Shown here in pieces: positions 42,690-52,900 of a DNA stretch of 64,000 nt. Source of the stretch: Pseudomonas sp. PSB18 (GTDB taxonomy: Bacteria > Pseudomonadota > Gammaproteobacteria > Pseudomonadales > Pseudomonadaceae); NCBI RefSeq assembly GCF_014596565.1, contig NZ_NOIN01000018.1:1-64000 (forward strand). Direction: 5' to 3'. Each line of letters starts with the position of its first letter. Positions within the stretch are counted from its first letter, which is position 1. The position numbers and the translations under genes were made by a program. The notes beneath the pieces are model-generated. The model was not told the DNA's origin. It saw only the letters and a program-made list of their open reading frames with translations, and did no database searches.

Positions 42690-43437
42690 AAGTGAAACCA
42701 TTCAGATCGAGATCGACGACGAGCGCATGAACGGCACGTTCCTGAGCCCCAAGTCGAAAGTCCCTGGCGTATTGTTCGTGCACGGTTGGGGCGGCAGCCA
42801 GGAGCGTGACCTGGAACGGGCCAAGGGCATTGCCGGCCTGGGTTGCGTCTGTCTGACCTTCGACTTGCGCGGCCATACCGGCGGGGCGGGCATTCCGCTG
42901 TCCCGGGTGACGCGGGAAGACAACTTGCGGGACCTGCTGGCGGCCTATGACCGACTGCTCGCTCATCCCGCCTTGGACACGTCGGCGATTGCGGTGGTCG
43001 GCACCAGCTACGGCGGTTATCTCGCCGCGATTCTGACCTCGCTGCGACCGGTCCGCTGGCTGGCGTTGCGGGTACCGGCGCTGTACCGCGATGAGCAGTG
43101 GCACACGCCCAAGCGCGACTTGGACAAGAGTGACCTGCTGGATTATCGCAGTACCCTGGTGCACGCCGGTACCAACCGCGCGCTGCACGCCTGTTCGCAA
43201 TTTACCGGCGATGTGCTGCTGGTGGAGTCGGAAACCGACGACCATGTGCCCCATGCCACCATCATGAGCTACCGCGCTGCGTGCCAGCAGACTCATTCGT
43301 TGACCCATCGAATCATCGATGGCGCCGACCATGCCTTGAGCGACCCCATCTCACAACAGGCCTACACCTCGATCCTGGTGGACTGGATCACGGAAATGGT
43401 GGTGGGAGAGCGGTTGAGCATCATTCAGGAGCGTTGA
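42679..43437 (+). CDS. Alpha/beta hydrolase
   Basis: Cytosolic alpha/beta-fold hydrolase, 252 residues, of the dienelactone-hydrolase/dipeptidyl-peptidase-like type. Oxyanion region VHGWGGS (34-40), nucleophile Ser110 in GTSYGG, acid probably Asp188 (ESETDDHVPH) and base His218 (GADHAL). Its start lies inside the end of the DUF3182 gene (11-nt overlap), so it is translationally coupled. Substrate unknown. It is convergent with the YbhN-type gene. Confidence 0.88.
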   Translation: MTARSETIQIEIDDERMNGTFLSPKSKVPGVLFVHGWGGSQERDLERAKGIAGLGCVCLTFDLRGHTGGAGIPLSRVTREDNLRDLLAAYDRLLAHPALDTSAIAVVGTSYGGYLAAILTSLRPVRWLALRVPALYRDEQWHTPKRDLDKSDLLDYRSTLVHAGTNRALHACSQFTGDVLLVESETDDHVPHATIMSYRAACQQTHSLTHRIIDGADHALSDPISQQAYTSILVDWITEMVVGERLSIIQER

Positions 43438-43456
43438 GGGGCGTTGTCCATGCGGG

Positions 43457-43473
43457 CGCTATCGCGAGCAGGG
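43457..43473. repeat. Half REP fragment
   Basis: CGCTATCGCGAGCAGG matches one end of the reverse REP arm, then diverges. It lies in the 47-nt convergent gap and may be a decayed copy. Confidence 0.5.
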
Positions 43474-43484
43474 TCAGACGATGG

Positions 43485-44498
43485 TCAATGCTCGGGCTTC
43501 TTGAGCCCAGGCTTGATCCGCAACGCCTTGGCCTTTGCCTCGATCACCAGGTACATCACCACCGTGACCAGCAACGGCAGGATGAAGTAGATCGCCCGAT
43601 AGGCAATCAACCCCGCCAGCAGGCTGCCCCGGGATGCGTCGTGTTGCAGCAGCGCAATGAACACCGCCTCCAGCACGCCGAGCCCCGCCGGAATATGGGT
43701 GATGACCCCGGCAATGCTGCTGATCAGCAGTACGCCGAGCACCACTGGGTATTCCAGTTTGCTGGGTAACAGGGTGAAGATCACCGCCGCCATCAACGAC
43801 CAGTTCAGCGCCCCCAGCGCCAGTTGCAGCACCGCCATGCGCAGCGAGGGCAGGTTGATTTCCATGCCGCGGATCGTCCAGGCACGACGCTTGGAAAACC
43901 GGCAGGCCAGCAGATACCCGGCACTCGCCAGCAACAACAGCGCGCCCACCCCCTGCAGGGCATCGCTGCTCAGTTTCCAGCCCGGCGGCATCGTCACCAG
44001 ACCGCTGCTGAACACTGCCCCGGCCAGGGTCATGTAGCCGAACCAGTTGGTGGCCAGGCTCAGGCCGAGGATCTTGGCGATGTTGCCGTTGCTGACCCCC
44101 AGTCGGGAATACAGCCGGTAGCGCATGGCAATGCCACCGACCCAGGCGCTGAGGTTGAGGTTGAAGGCGTAGCTGATCACCCCCACGGGCAGGATCTGCC
44201 GCCAACCCAGCTTCTGGCGGATGTAGGTGCGACCGATCAGGTCAAAGCAGGCATAAGTGATGAAACTGGCGACCGTCAGCGCGGCGGCGATGAACAAGGT
44301 CCGTACCTTGAAGTCTGCCAAGGTGTCGAAGACCTCGGCCCAGTCGATACGCCGGGCCAGGGTCGTGAACAGCACGATCAGCAGCAGGAAGAACGCCAGG
44401 GTCAGCGGTCTTTTCCAGCGGCTCCAGCGTGACTTGGGCTTGATCTCGTCCCGGACTCGGGCATCGCCTGGCGCGGTATGCGCTTCAGAGTGGTTCAT
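43485..44498 (-). CDS. YbhN/UPF0104-type membrane protein (lysylphosphatidylglycerol-synthase TM-domain family)
   Basis: Multi-pass inner-membrane protein, 337 residues with about eight hydrophobic segments starting near residue 29. It belongs to the family of E. coli YbhN and the flippase part of MprF; the transported lipid here is unknown. SSIAGVITHIPAGLGVLEAV is the conserved loop. Its start overlaps the end of the phospholipase-D gene by 14 nt, and it is the last gene of the minus-strand operon. Confidence 0.88.
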   Translation of the reverse strand: MNHSEAHTAPGDARVRDEIKPKSRWSRWKRPLTLAFFLLLIVLFTTLARRIDWAEVFDTLADFKVRTLFIAAALTVASFITYACFDLIGRTYIRQKLGWRQILPVGVISYAFNLNLSAWVGGIAMRYRLYSRLGVSNGNIAKILGLSLATNWFGYMTLAGAVFSSGLVTMPPGWKLSSDALQGVGALLLLASAGYLLACRFSKRRAWTIRGMEINLPSLRMAVLQLALGALNWSLMAAVIFTLLPSKLEYPVVLGVLLISSIAGVITHIPAGLGVLEAVFIALLQHDASRGSLLAGLIAYRAIYFILPLLVTVVMYLVIEAKAKALRIKPGLKKPEH

Positions 44499-45783
44499 GG
44501 GGTTCGCTCCGAACCGCCGTCGGCGGCGAAAAAGGTTTCAGGCGCGGTTTATGGGCCGGCAGCCATCCGGCCCAGGCCGGGAAGTGACGCAGGAAGTGGA
44601 ACACCATGAAACCGATGGTCATGCGCCAGAGCAGGCCCCGTGGAGCGTGGTTGGCGCGCATGACGGTGCAGTGCTCGCGGCTCAGGTGATCGAGGCGCTG
44701 GAACAGTTCGCGGTTGAACCCCCGGTCGCGGATCAGCACGTTGGCTTCCAGGTTCAGCGACAGGCTCAGGGGGTCGAGGTTACTCGAACCGACGGTGCTC
44801 CAGTCCTCGTCCACCAAGGCGACCTTGCCATGCAGGGGCCGCTCGCAATATTCGTGGATCGTCACACCGGCCTTGAGCAGGTAGTCATACAGCATCCGCG
44901 CCGCCAGCTTGGCGATCATCATGTCCGGCTGGCCTTGCAGGATCAGCCGCACCTCCACGCCGCGCCGCGCCGCATTGCGGATTTCCCGCAGCAACCGATA
45001 GCCGGGGAAGAAATAGGCATTGGCGATGACCACCCGCCGTTTGGCGCTGCGCAGCACTTGCAGGTAGACCTCTTCGATGTCGGTCTGGTGCTCGTGGTTA
45101 TCGCGATAGACCAGCCGCACCTGGCCGTCATGCTCGCTGAAAGCCAGCTCGCTGCGCCGGCTGCGGCGCCGCTGCCACCAGTACTTGGCCCGGGCCGGCC
45201 GACCGCTTTGCATCAAGGCGAAGTGATGGATATCGACCACCGCCGGGCCCTTGATCTCCACCGAATAATCCTGCTTGGCCTCGGGGCCGAAATTCCCCAG
45301 ATGGTCGGCGGAGAAATTGATCCCGCCGATGAAGGCGATCACGCCGTCTATCACCACCACCTTACGGTGCAGGCGGCGGAACCAGTTGGTGCGAATGCCC
45401 AGGTGCAGGGGGGCGGGGTCGAACATCTGCAAGCGCACACCGGCGTCGCTCAACGAAGCGAGGAAGTTCGGCGTCAGTTCCCCGCAGCCGAAACCATCCA
45501 GGCTCAGGGTGACTCGCACGCCCCTTTGGGCGGCGTCCACCAGCACGTCGCGCAATTCGTTGCCGACCTTGTCCTCGAACAGGATGAAGGTCTCGATGAG
45601 GATTTCATTTTCGGATCGACGGATAGCCTCGAACACCCGCGGGAAATATTCCTCGCCATTTTCCAGCAGGGTGACGCGGTTATTGCCATGCCAGCCGTAC
45701 TCGACGTCCACCAGCGCCGGATCGCGCTCGGTGGGCGGCGTCTCGACCTGCTCCACCGTCGCTTTGTCCATCGTCGCGCTCAT
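44485..45783 (-). CDS. clsB: Cardiolipin synthase B-like phospholipase D
   Basis: Membrane-associated enzyme of the PLD superfamily that makes cardiolipin or related phospholipids. The start at 45783 ([12 protein letters not shown]) gives 432 residues; an open frame further upstream runs through the neighbour and is rejected. Two HKD motifs are intact: His139/Lys141/Asp146 (HRKVVVIDG) and His318/Lys320/Asp325 (HGKVALVDE). Unlike ClsA it has no N-terminal membrane pair. The ATG overlaps the upstream stop by 4 nt, and the ybhP-clsB-ybhN order is as in E. coli. Confidence 0.9.
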   Translation of the reverse strand: MSATMDKATVEQVETPPTERDPALVDVEYGWHGNNRVTLLENGEEYFPRVFEAIRRSENEILIETFILFEDKVGNELRDVLVDAAQRGVRVTLSLDGFGCGELTPNFLASLSDAGVRLQMFDPAPLHLGIRTNWFRRLHRKVVVIDGVIAFIGGINFSADHLGNFGPEAKQDYSVEIKGPAVVDIHHFALMQSGRPARAKYWWQRRRSRRSELAFSEHDGQVRLVYRDNHEHQTDIEEVYLQVLRSAKRRVVIANAYFFPGYRLLREIRNAARRGVEVRLILQGQPDMMIAKLAARMLYDYLLKAGVTIHEYCERPLHGKVALVDEDWSTVGSSNLDPLSLSLNLEANVLIRDRGFNRELFQRLDHLSREHCTVMRANHAPRGLLWRMTIGFMVFHFLRHFPAWAGWLPAHKPRLKPFSPPTAVRSEPHEPL

Positions 45784-46604
45784 AGTTCGATCTCCACCGA
45801 CAGCGGCGCATGGTCGGACAGGTGCGACCAGGGGCGTACGCTCAGTACCTTGGGCTGATGGGCCTTGAGGTTGCGCACATAGATTCGGTCCAGGCGCAGG
45901 ATCGGCAGGCGCGCCGGAAAACTGCGGGCCGGCTTGCCCCATTGTTCGGCGAACACTTCTCGCAGGCCGCAGGGTTCGAGCAGGTCGGTGGCCTTGCCGC
46001 GCCAATCATTGAAGTCCCCCGCGACAATCACCGGTGCCTCGGGTGGCAGTTCGCTCAGGCGTTTGCACAACAATTTCAGTTGCTCGACACGATGACCCTC
46101 GCGCAGCCCCAGGTGCACGCAAATGGCATGGACCTGAGGGCCGTCGCCACCCGGCAGGCGCAACACGCTGTGGAGCATGCCGCGGTTCTCATGGCCGCTG
46201 ATGGAGACGTCCAGGTTGTCATGGCGAATGATCTGGAACTTCGACAGCAGCGCGTTACCGTGGTCGCCCGCCGGATACACGGCGTTGCGCCCGTAGGCGA
46301 ACTGCGGCCAGAGACTGTCGGCGAGGAACTCGTACTGCGGCATGCTCGGCCAGTTGGAGAAACGCTGGGGGTGATGTTCATGGGCGCCATGCACTTCCTG
46401 CAGGAACACCACGTCGGCGGACACGCTGCGCACCGCTTCGCGCAGTTCCGGCAAGATAAAGCGCCGGTTCAGGGCGGTGAAACCCTTGTGGGTATTGACC
46501 GTCAGGACCGTGAAGCGGCTGATCCGGTCGAGGTCATGCGCCAGATTCTGTGGGGCATCGGTGGTCGCATCACGGGTCGCTTCGGTAGGGCCAGACGTGC
46601 TCAT
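45780..46604 (-). CDS. Endonuclease/exonuclease/phosphatase-family protein (YbhP type)
   Basis: Metal-dependent phosphodiesterase fold, 274 residues. Motifs are in order: LTVNTHKG (metal and active-site Asn), VFLQEVHG (metal-binding Glu), [16 protein letters not shown] (catalytic Asp/Asn) and LSDHAPL (Asp-His). The E. coli homologue YbhP is unassigned; a lipid phosphatase role is only inferred from its neighbours. It overlaps both flanking genes by 4 nt (ATGA), so this is one translational unit. Confidence 0.9.
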   Translation of the reverse strand: MSTSGPTEATRDATTDAPQNLAHDLDRISRFTVLTVNTHKGFTALNRRFILPELREAVRSVSADVVFLQEVHGAHEHHPQRFSNWPSMPQYEFLADSLWPQFAYGRNAVYPAGDHGNALLSKFQIIRHDNLDVSISGHENRGMLHSVLRLPGGDGPQVHAICVHLGLREGHRVEQLKLLCKRLSELPPEAPVIVAGDFNDWRGKATDLLEPCGLREVFAEQWGKPARSFPARLPILRLDRIYVRNLKAHQPKVLSVRPWSHLSDHAPLSVEIEL

Positions 46605-47527
46605 GGCAATACTCCCTCTGCCGGGCGCTCGCCGGGTGTGGTGGCGAGGTCTTTGTCCAGGTCGAAGCGCTCCAGCAAGTGGCGCGCGTCATAGGGCGCA
46701 CGGACTTTGATGTCATTGTCGAAATAGCAGAACACTTCCCGGCTCTTGCGCGCCCTGGGTTTCTTTTTCGGGTCGATCAGGTGGGCGTCTTTCGGTTGCG
46801 TGCCGTGGCTCCAGGCCTCGATCCGGTCGCCCCAGCGTTTCAACGCCTCGTCGGTGTAGCCGCTGGCATAGAGTTCTTCGGCGCCGTGCAGGCGCAGGTA
46901 GACGAAATCGCTGGTGACGTCTTCGCGGTATGGCCACTTGCCGGCGGTGTCGGCGATCACCAGCGCAATGTCGTAGCGCTTGAGCAGGGCGATGAAGTGC
47001 GGGTCGATGAAGCTTTCATGGCGGATCTCGACCGCGTGGCGCAGCGGCCGCTTCTTGTCGGTTTTGGTACTGGCGTGGCCGTCCAGGCGCGGCTCGTGCT
47101 CCCGGGCCAGGGCGGCGGCACTTTCGGTGTCATGGGGCAGTTGCTTGAGGAAGTCCTCGAACAACTCCGGGTCGAATTTGAAACTGGGGGGAAACTGCCA
47201 GAGGATGGCGCCGAGCTTTTCCTTGAGTTCCAGTACCCCGGACGCGAAGAAGTTGGCCAACGGCTTGTGGATATCCCGCAGGCGCTTGATGTGGGTAATG
47301 AAACGCGGCGCCTTGACGCTGAACACGAAGCCCGGCGGTGTCTCGGCATACCACTGGGCATAGCGTTCGGGACGTTGAAGGGCGTAGAACGAGCCGTTGA
47401 TTTCGATGCTGTTGACCGCTCGCGAGGCGAACTGCAATTCACGCTTCTGGGTCAGCCCCTTGGGGTAGAAATCCCCCCGCCATGGCGTGTATCGCCAACC
47501 GGAAATGCCGATGTGGATCGCCGTCAT
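46601..47527 (-). CDS. DUF72 family protein (YecE-like)
   Basis: TIM-barrel-like protein of unknown function, 308 residues from the ATG at 47527, which has GGGAGG five bases upstream; a TTG at 47545 would add six residues and is less likely. [19 protein letters not shown] is the family N terminus, with the later EIRHESF and YLRLHG. First gene of the minus-strand operon, overlapping the YbhP-type gene by 4 nt. Confidence 0.87.
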   Translation of the reverse strand: MTAIHIGISGWRYTPWRGDFYPKGLTQKRELQFASRAVNSIEINGSFYALQRPERYAQWYAETPPGFVFSVKAPRFITHIKRLRDIHKPLANFFASGVLELKEKLGAILWQFPPSFKFDPELFEDFLKQLPHDTESAAALAREHEPRLDGHASTKTDKKRPLRHAVEIRHESFIDPHFIALLKRYDIALVIADTAGKWPYREDVTSDFVYLRLHGAEELYASGYTDEALKRWGDRIEAWSHGTQPKDAHLIDPKKKPRARKSREVFCYFDNDIKVRAPYDARHLLERFDLDKDLATTPGERPAEGVLP

Positions 47528-47637
47528 GTGTCCCTCCCGTGCCAAATGACCTCGTACTGCCGGTGTCTTGCTGATGACTGTCGGGCGACGCAGAAAGTTT
47601 CGACGAAGTGCCCGGTGGCGAAAGCGGTGGGGTTCTT

Positions 47638-47784
47638 GTAGCGAGGGGATTTAGCGAAACGTCGCACCGCCCCGTTGGGCTGCGGAGCAGCCCCAAGACA
47701 ATCGACACAATCTGTCTGATACACCGAGGTGTCAGTATTTAGGGCTGCTGCGCAGCCCAACGGGGATAAATCCCCTCGCCACAG
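47638..47784. repeat. Inverted palindromic element, second REP family
   Basis: The arms TAGCGAGGGGATTTAGC at 47638 and GATAAATCCCCTCGCCAC near 47766 are inverted, with GGGCTGC/GCAGCCC hairpins inside. It occupies most of the 339-nt gap between the DUF72 gene and the channel gene and differs from the GTGGGAGCGAGC family elsewhere. Nothing else was seen in this gap apart from the channel's ribosome-binding site at 47852-47857. Confidence 0.8.
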
Positions 47785-47866
47785 GGTTTTGTATTGGCCT
47801 CTGGAGCGAACTTGCCGGCCCGTTGTGGATCAGTTCCTTACCGATCCCATCAAGGAGCTTCGCGTT

Positions 47867-49942
47867 TTGTCTCGATTGAGCCGTGTATTCCTGCTGGTCT
47901 TGCTGGCGCTGACCGGCGGTATCGCCTATGGCGCCGCCGTTCCCGGCACGCCCGCGCCCAGTGAAGCCCCCGCCGAACCCGAACCGCTGGTCCAGGGTGG
48001 CTTGCTCGGAGCGATCAGTTCGAGCATCGATGACGTCCAGGACAAGCTCGACCTCAACCAGAGCCTGATCGATGCCTGGCGCTTGCGGGCGGACCGGGCG
48101 GCGGATGAGGTGGACCGGCTGGTGGACCAGACCTCCCGTTCGTCCTGGCGTGTGGCGGGGGATTTCCTGCTGCTCTCCGGCGTCTGGCTGGGCGCCTTCG
48201 GGCTGATCTGGGCCGGCGCACGGTTGTTGGTGCGTCACCTGGGCCGGCGTCGTTGGCTGCGCACCCGTCAACGGGTGCTGGACCTGCTCGGTTACCTGTT
48301 GCCCTACACCGTGCCGGCGCTGGTCTGTCTGCCGCTGACCCTGTACGTCAGCCACTTCCTGCAAGTGTCGGTCGGGCGTGCCCTGGCGCTGTGCTTCGCC
48401 TATGCCACCAGCAGCGGCGTTTTCTCGACCTCAGTGCTGCTGTGTGTAATCGTGATGTTCAACGCCGGCCACAAACGCCGGGCGGTGGCGATCATTCGCC
48501 ATTTCAGCCCGCGGCCGTTGTTCCTGATCGGTTTCCTCGCCGCCCTGAGCGATGCGCTCACCAGCCCGCAGATTGCCCGGCAATTGGGCAGCAACATCAC
48601 CAGCAGCGTGGCGGTGTTCACCGGGTTGCTGGCCTCGGTGATCTTTGGCTGGCTGGTGATTCGCATGCGCCGGCCGGTGGCACACCTGATCCGTAACCGG
48701 CCGCTGGCCCAGCGCCTGAAGCAGCCCGCCTTGCAGGAGTCGCTACGGATCTTTTCCGGACTCTGGAACTGGCCGATCCTGTTGATGGTGCTGGTTTCGG
48801 CGGTCAGCCTCATCGGCGTCGGCGAAGACAACCAGAAAGCCCTGCGTTGTGCGCTGTTCACCACCATCCTGCTGATCGCCACGGTGTTTCTCAGCACCGT
48901 GCTCCAGCATGTGTTCAAGTCGCCCAAGGCCGAAACCATCCAGCGCAACAGCGCCTACAAGGGCCGGTTGCTGAGCCTGCTGCACGCCTTGCTGCGGATT
49001 GTCATGGCAGTGGCGTTCATTGAAATCCTCGGGCGGATCTGGGGGATTTCGCTGTTCGAATTCGCCTCGCGCAACGCGGTGGGGCGGGCGATCAGCGACT
49101 CCTTGAGCCGCATTGGCCTGATTTTCCTGGTGACCTGGCTGATGTGGGTGGTGCTCGACACGGCGATTCAGGAAGCCTTGAAACCACCGCTGAACAAGCG
49201 CGGCGCGCGCCAGCCCAGCACACGGATCAAGACCATTCTGCCGCTGCTGCGCAACGCGGCGAAAATCATCCTGGTGGTGATTTGCGCGATCACCACCATG
49301 GCCAACCTGGGCATCAACGTCGCGCCGTTGCTGGCGGGCGCCGGGGTGGTGGGATTGGCGATCGGCTTCGGTTCGCAGCAACTGGTGCAGGACGTGATTA
49401 CCGGGCTGTTCATTATCATCGAAGACACCTTGTCCATCGGCGATTGGGTGGTGCTCGACTCCGGCCACGCCGGCACCGTGGAAGGCCTGACGATCCGCAC
49501 TCTGCGCCTGCGCGACGGCAAGGGTTTCGTGCATTCGGTGCCGTTCGGCCAGATCAAGGCGGTGACCAATCAGTCCCGGCAGTTTGCCTTTGCTTTTTTC
49601 TCGGTGCAGTTCACCTACGACACCGACGTGGACCAGGCCATTGAACTGATCCGCGAAGCCGGACGTTCGATTTCGGAAGACCCGTTTCTCAAGTTCAACC
49701 TGCAAGGGCCGCTGGACGTGTTTGGCGTGGACCGGATGGACCTCAACGGCGTGGTGCTCACGGCGCAGTTCCGTACCGTTTCAGGTGGGCAGTATGCGGT
49801 GAGCCGGGCATTCAACCAGCGTTTGAAGAAGCTTGTGGATAACCATCCGGCAGTGCATTTCGCGCAGACTTATCCACAGCAGGTGATGTTGCCGAAGCGA
49901 TTGGTGGAAGAGCCGAAAGAAGGTGGCGAGGAGGCGGTTTGA
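47867..49942 (+). CDS. Large MscS-family mechanosensitive channel
   Basis: Inner-membrane channel that relieves turgor on hypo-osmotic shock. I choose the TTG at 47867, 9 nt after AAGGAG, which gives a signal peptide (MSRLSRVFLLVLLALTGGIA) and 691 residues; the ATG at 47729 lies inside the REP element. A periplasmic coiled region (about 40-85) precedes many membrane segments. The pore and beta domain appear as LLAGAGVVGLAIGFGSQQLV and GLFIIIEDTLSIGDWVVL. It resembles the extended MscK/YbiO type more than small MscS. Confidence 0.85.
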   Translation: MSRLSRVFLLVLLALTGGIAYGAAVPGTPAPSEAPAEPEPLVQGGLLGAISSSIDDVQDKLDLNQSLIDAWRLRADRAADEVDRLVDQTSRSSWRVAGDFLLLSGVWLGAFGLIWAGARLLVRHLGRRRWLRTRQRVLDLLGYLLPYTVPALVCLPLTLYVSHFLQVSVGRALALCFAYATSSGVFSTSVLLCVIVMFNAGHKRRAVAIIRHFSPRPLFLIGFLAALSDALTSPQIARQLGSNITSSVAVFTGLLASVIFGWLVIRMRRPVAHLIRNRPLAQRLKQPALQESLRIFSGLWNWPILLMVLVSAVSLIGVGEDNQKALRCALFTTILLIATVFLSTVLQHVFKSPKAETIQRNSAYKGRLLSLLHALLRIVMAVAFIEILGRIWGISLFEFASRNAVGRAISDSLSRIGLIFLVTWLMWVVLDTAIQEALKPPLNKRGARQPSTRIKTILPLLRNAAKIILVVICAITTMANLGINVAPLLAGAGVVGLAIGFGSQQLVQDVITGLFIIIEDTLSIGDWVVLDSGHAGTVEGLTIRTLRLRDGKGFVHSVPFGQIKAVTNQSRQFAFAFFSVQFTYDTDVDQAIELIREAGRSISEDPFLKFNLQGPLDVFGVDRMDLNGVVLTAQFRTVSGGQYAVSRAFNQRLKKLVDNHPAVHFAQTYPQQVMLPKRLVEEPKEGGEEAV

Positions 49943-49943
49943 T

Positions 49944-49968
49944 CGTTCCCACGCTCCGCGTGGGAACG
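49944..49968. repeat. Short palindrome between convergent genes
   Basis: An 11-bp perfect stem CGTTCCCACGC/GCGTGGGAACG with loop TCC, then a second ACGCTCCGCGT repeat. It has no T-run. This motif recurs in Pseudomonas genomes and may serve as a terminator-like or REP-like element. Confidence 0.7.
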
Positions 49969-49996
49969 CCTCTACGGACGCTCCGCGTTCGGCTCT

Positions 49997-52900
49997 TCAA
50001 CCTTTCTGGATAAGCTTGCTCCGGATGTCTCCCATCGCCTGCACATCCAGCTCCAACCAGAAATGCAGCTTCCCGGCAATCTGTGCCGCCACCGGCAGTC
50101 CATCGCGATACACCAGGCGATTGCTTGCCAGCGCCGGCACTTTCGCCCCAGGCAGCAATGTCCCGGCCAGGTTCAGCGGGTCGACGCCGCACACCGCAAT
50201 CACGCTGCCGTCAGTGGGACGACGACGGACTTCGCGCAGCAGCGGGATGGCTTCGGGCAGGGCGAATTGTTCTCCGGCCAAGCCGCTGACAAAGCGTCCG
50301 CCACGAATTTCGCCGCGTGCCTCCAAGCGATGGAAGGTGCGCAGCAACTCGCGCCAGCTCGGCAGCCAATCCGCCTCCCGCTCCAACAAGCGCCAGAACA
50401 CCACGCCGTAACGGCGCAGCAGGGTCATGGCGATGTGCTCCAGGGTGTCGGGTGGTGTCGGCGCGGGTCGGTTGCCTTCGGTCGGTGCTGGCTGGCTGCG
50501 GCGCAACAAGGCCCAGCGCCCGGCATCGTCCATGCCACCGACAAACGCCCCGCGCCCACGCCGACTGCTACGGGCCTGGCGTTTGCTGGCGGGGGTGATC
50601 AGCGCCCGCAGCCCGGCGAAGCTGTCGGCATTCACCAGGCCGGCGCCCACCAGCTCCTGCAAGGCGATTTCCAGTTCGGTGCGCAGCAGGTGAGCTTCGT
50701 GCAGCAATTCGTCGAAAAACAGCGCGCCATGCTCGCTGAGGGCCTGATGGACTTTCTGCGTCTTGAGGGACAGTTCGCTCAGTGGCGTCTGTTCTGTCAG
50801 GCTGCTCCACAAGGTGACCTGGCTGCGCGGCAGCAACACCACCGGCGTGCTGCGCAGGGCCGCGGCGGAAGATTTCTGCCGGGCGCTGAGGCGAGTCCAG
50901 ACCAGCTTGCCGCTACGGCACAGCTCATCGAGCCAGTTGGCGGAGTAGTCCTTGATCCGCGCTGGCAGCAGGTCGCTGTCCCAGGCCGAGGCCGCGGCCG
51001 GGTAACCTTCGAACTGACTGATGATCGACGGCAACACGGCGCTGCCCCGGCCCTGGGTCGACGGCGACAGGTGTTGCCAGTCGAACAGGAACCGCATGAA
51101 GTCCTGCAGCATCACCGGTTCGATTTCCCGGCGCAGGCGTTTGACGGTGTAGCGGTGGATGCGGGCCAGCAGATGCCGTTCGCACCATTCTTCCTGGCCG
51201 GTGCCCGGTGTGAAGCGGCCGCGCAGCACGTAGCCTTGTTGTTCAAGGTGCGCCAGGGCCTGGGTGGCTTGCGCTGTCGATAACCCCAACGGATAGGCGA
51301 TGGCTGTCAGCGGCAGCGGGCCAAAGGCGCTGAGCCGGGCGCGGAGCACCTCCACCACGGCTTCGTCGCTGTCCCAGGCCTCATCGAACCCGGCCAGGGG
51401 TGCCAGCGCGGGCTGCCACTGGGCCTGTGGATAAATCCCTTGCAGGCAGGTCAGCCGCTCCAATGGCACCCACAGGCCGCGCTCGGCGCTGATCTGCACA
51501 TGGCTGGCTCGCCCGCGTTCGGCCAACGCCTGCAGCCAGCCCGGCCACGATTCGTGGGCGCGGGCTTCGCTGTCGGCGATGCAGGCCAGGCTCATCAGTG
51601 CTTCGTGCATTTCATCGAGGTTGGCCGGGGTCGGCCAGGCTTCCTCCCTGACCGACTGGATAGCCTCGGCGTCCAGCGCGCCGAGGTCGTCGGTGGATTG
51701 CGGATCGCTCCAGCGCCGGTTGATGACCGCCTGGGTTCGACGCTCTTCCAGCGGCGCGTCGTCGAGGAAGGTGTAGGGCCGGGCGCTGAGGATTTCTGCC
51801 GCCAAGGGCGACGGGGCAGGCAGGTCGCGGCTGATCAGGCGAACCTCGCCGGCTTCCATGCGCCGCAGCAGCGCCAGCCAGCCTTCGCTGTCCATGGCTT
51901 CGTGCAGGCAGTCGTCGAGGGTCTGTTCCACCAGCGGATGGTCAGGGATTTCCCGCTCGCCGGCGAGGTTCTCCAGACAGGCGATCTGATCGGGGAACAC
52001 GCTGGCGATCAGGTCTTCGCTTTTCATCCGCTGGATCTGCGGGGCGACCTTGCGTCCGCCGGTGTAGCGCGGCAGGGCCAGGGCTACCCCGGCATTCCAG
52101 CGCCAGCGCACGCCGAACAGCGGCGCATCCAGCACCGCCTGCACAAGGATCTGTTCGGCGCTGTGGCTGTTGAGGTAGCGCCAGACCTCATCCAGCTCGA
52201 AGCTGTGGCTGGTGGACAGCGACAGTACGATGGCGTCTTCGCTGGCGGCGGCCTGCAATTCGAAATTGAAGGTGCGGCAGAAACGCTTGCGCAGGGCCAG
52301 GCCCCAGGCGCGGTTGATGCGGCTGCCGAACGGCGTATGGATGATCAGTTGCGTGCCGCCGGATTCATCGAAGAACCGCTCCATCACCAGTGTGTCCTGG
52401 GACGGCAGGGCGCCGAAGGCCAGGCGGGCCGGGGCCAGGTAATCCACCAGTTGTTCGGCGCTGGCCAGGTTCAGTTGCAGGGTGCCGGTCAGCCAGTCGA
52501 GGGCTGGTTGCAGATTGCCGGGCGTGGCGCCGAGCAGTTGATCGAGCTGCGCTTGCAGGCGGGCCACGGCCAGGGACAGTTCGGCGCTGCGCCCCGGGGC
52601 CTCGCCGAGCCAGAACGGAATGGTCGGCGGCTGGCCCTGGGCGTCCTCGACCCGCACGCGGCCGGTCTCGACGCGAATGATGCGGTAGGAGGTATTGCCG
52701 AGTTGGAACACGTCGCCGGCGATGCTCTCTACTGCGAAGTCTTCGTTGACGCTGCCGATGTTCAGGCCCTGGGGTTCAAGCAGCACGCTGTAGTCGGCGT
52801 TGTCCGGGATGGTGCCGCCGCTGGTCACGGCGGTCAGTTTGCTGCCCCGGCGCCCGCGTAGGGTGCGGGTGACCGCGTCTCGGTGCAGGTAGGCGCTGCG

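Noticed and set aside
45784-46005. N-terminal extension of the ClsB-type protein
   Set aside because: It runs through the YbhP-type gene and has no phospholipase homology; the ATG with 4-nt overlap at 45783 is better.
47729-47866. Upstream ATG as start of the mechanosensitive channel
   Set aside because: The extension is encoded within the palindromic repeat and would bury the signal peptide; TTG with AAGGAG at 47867 is better.
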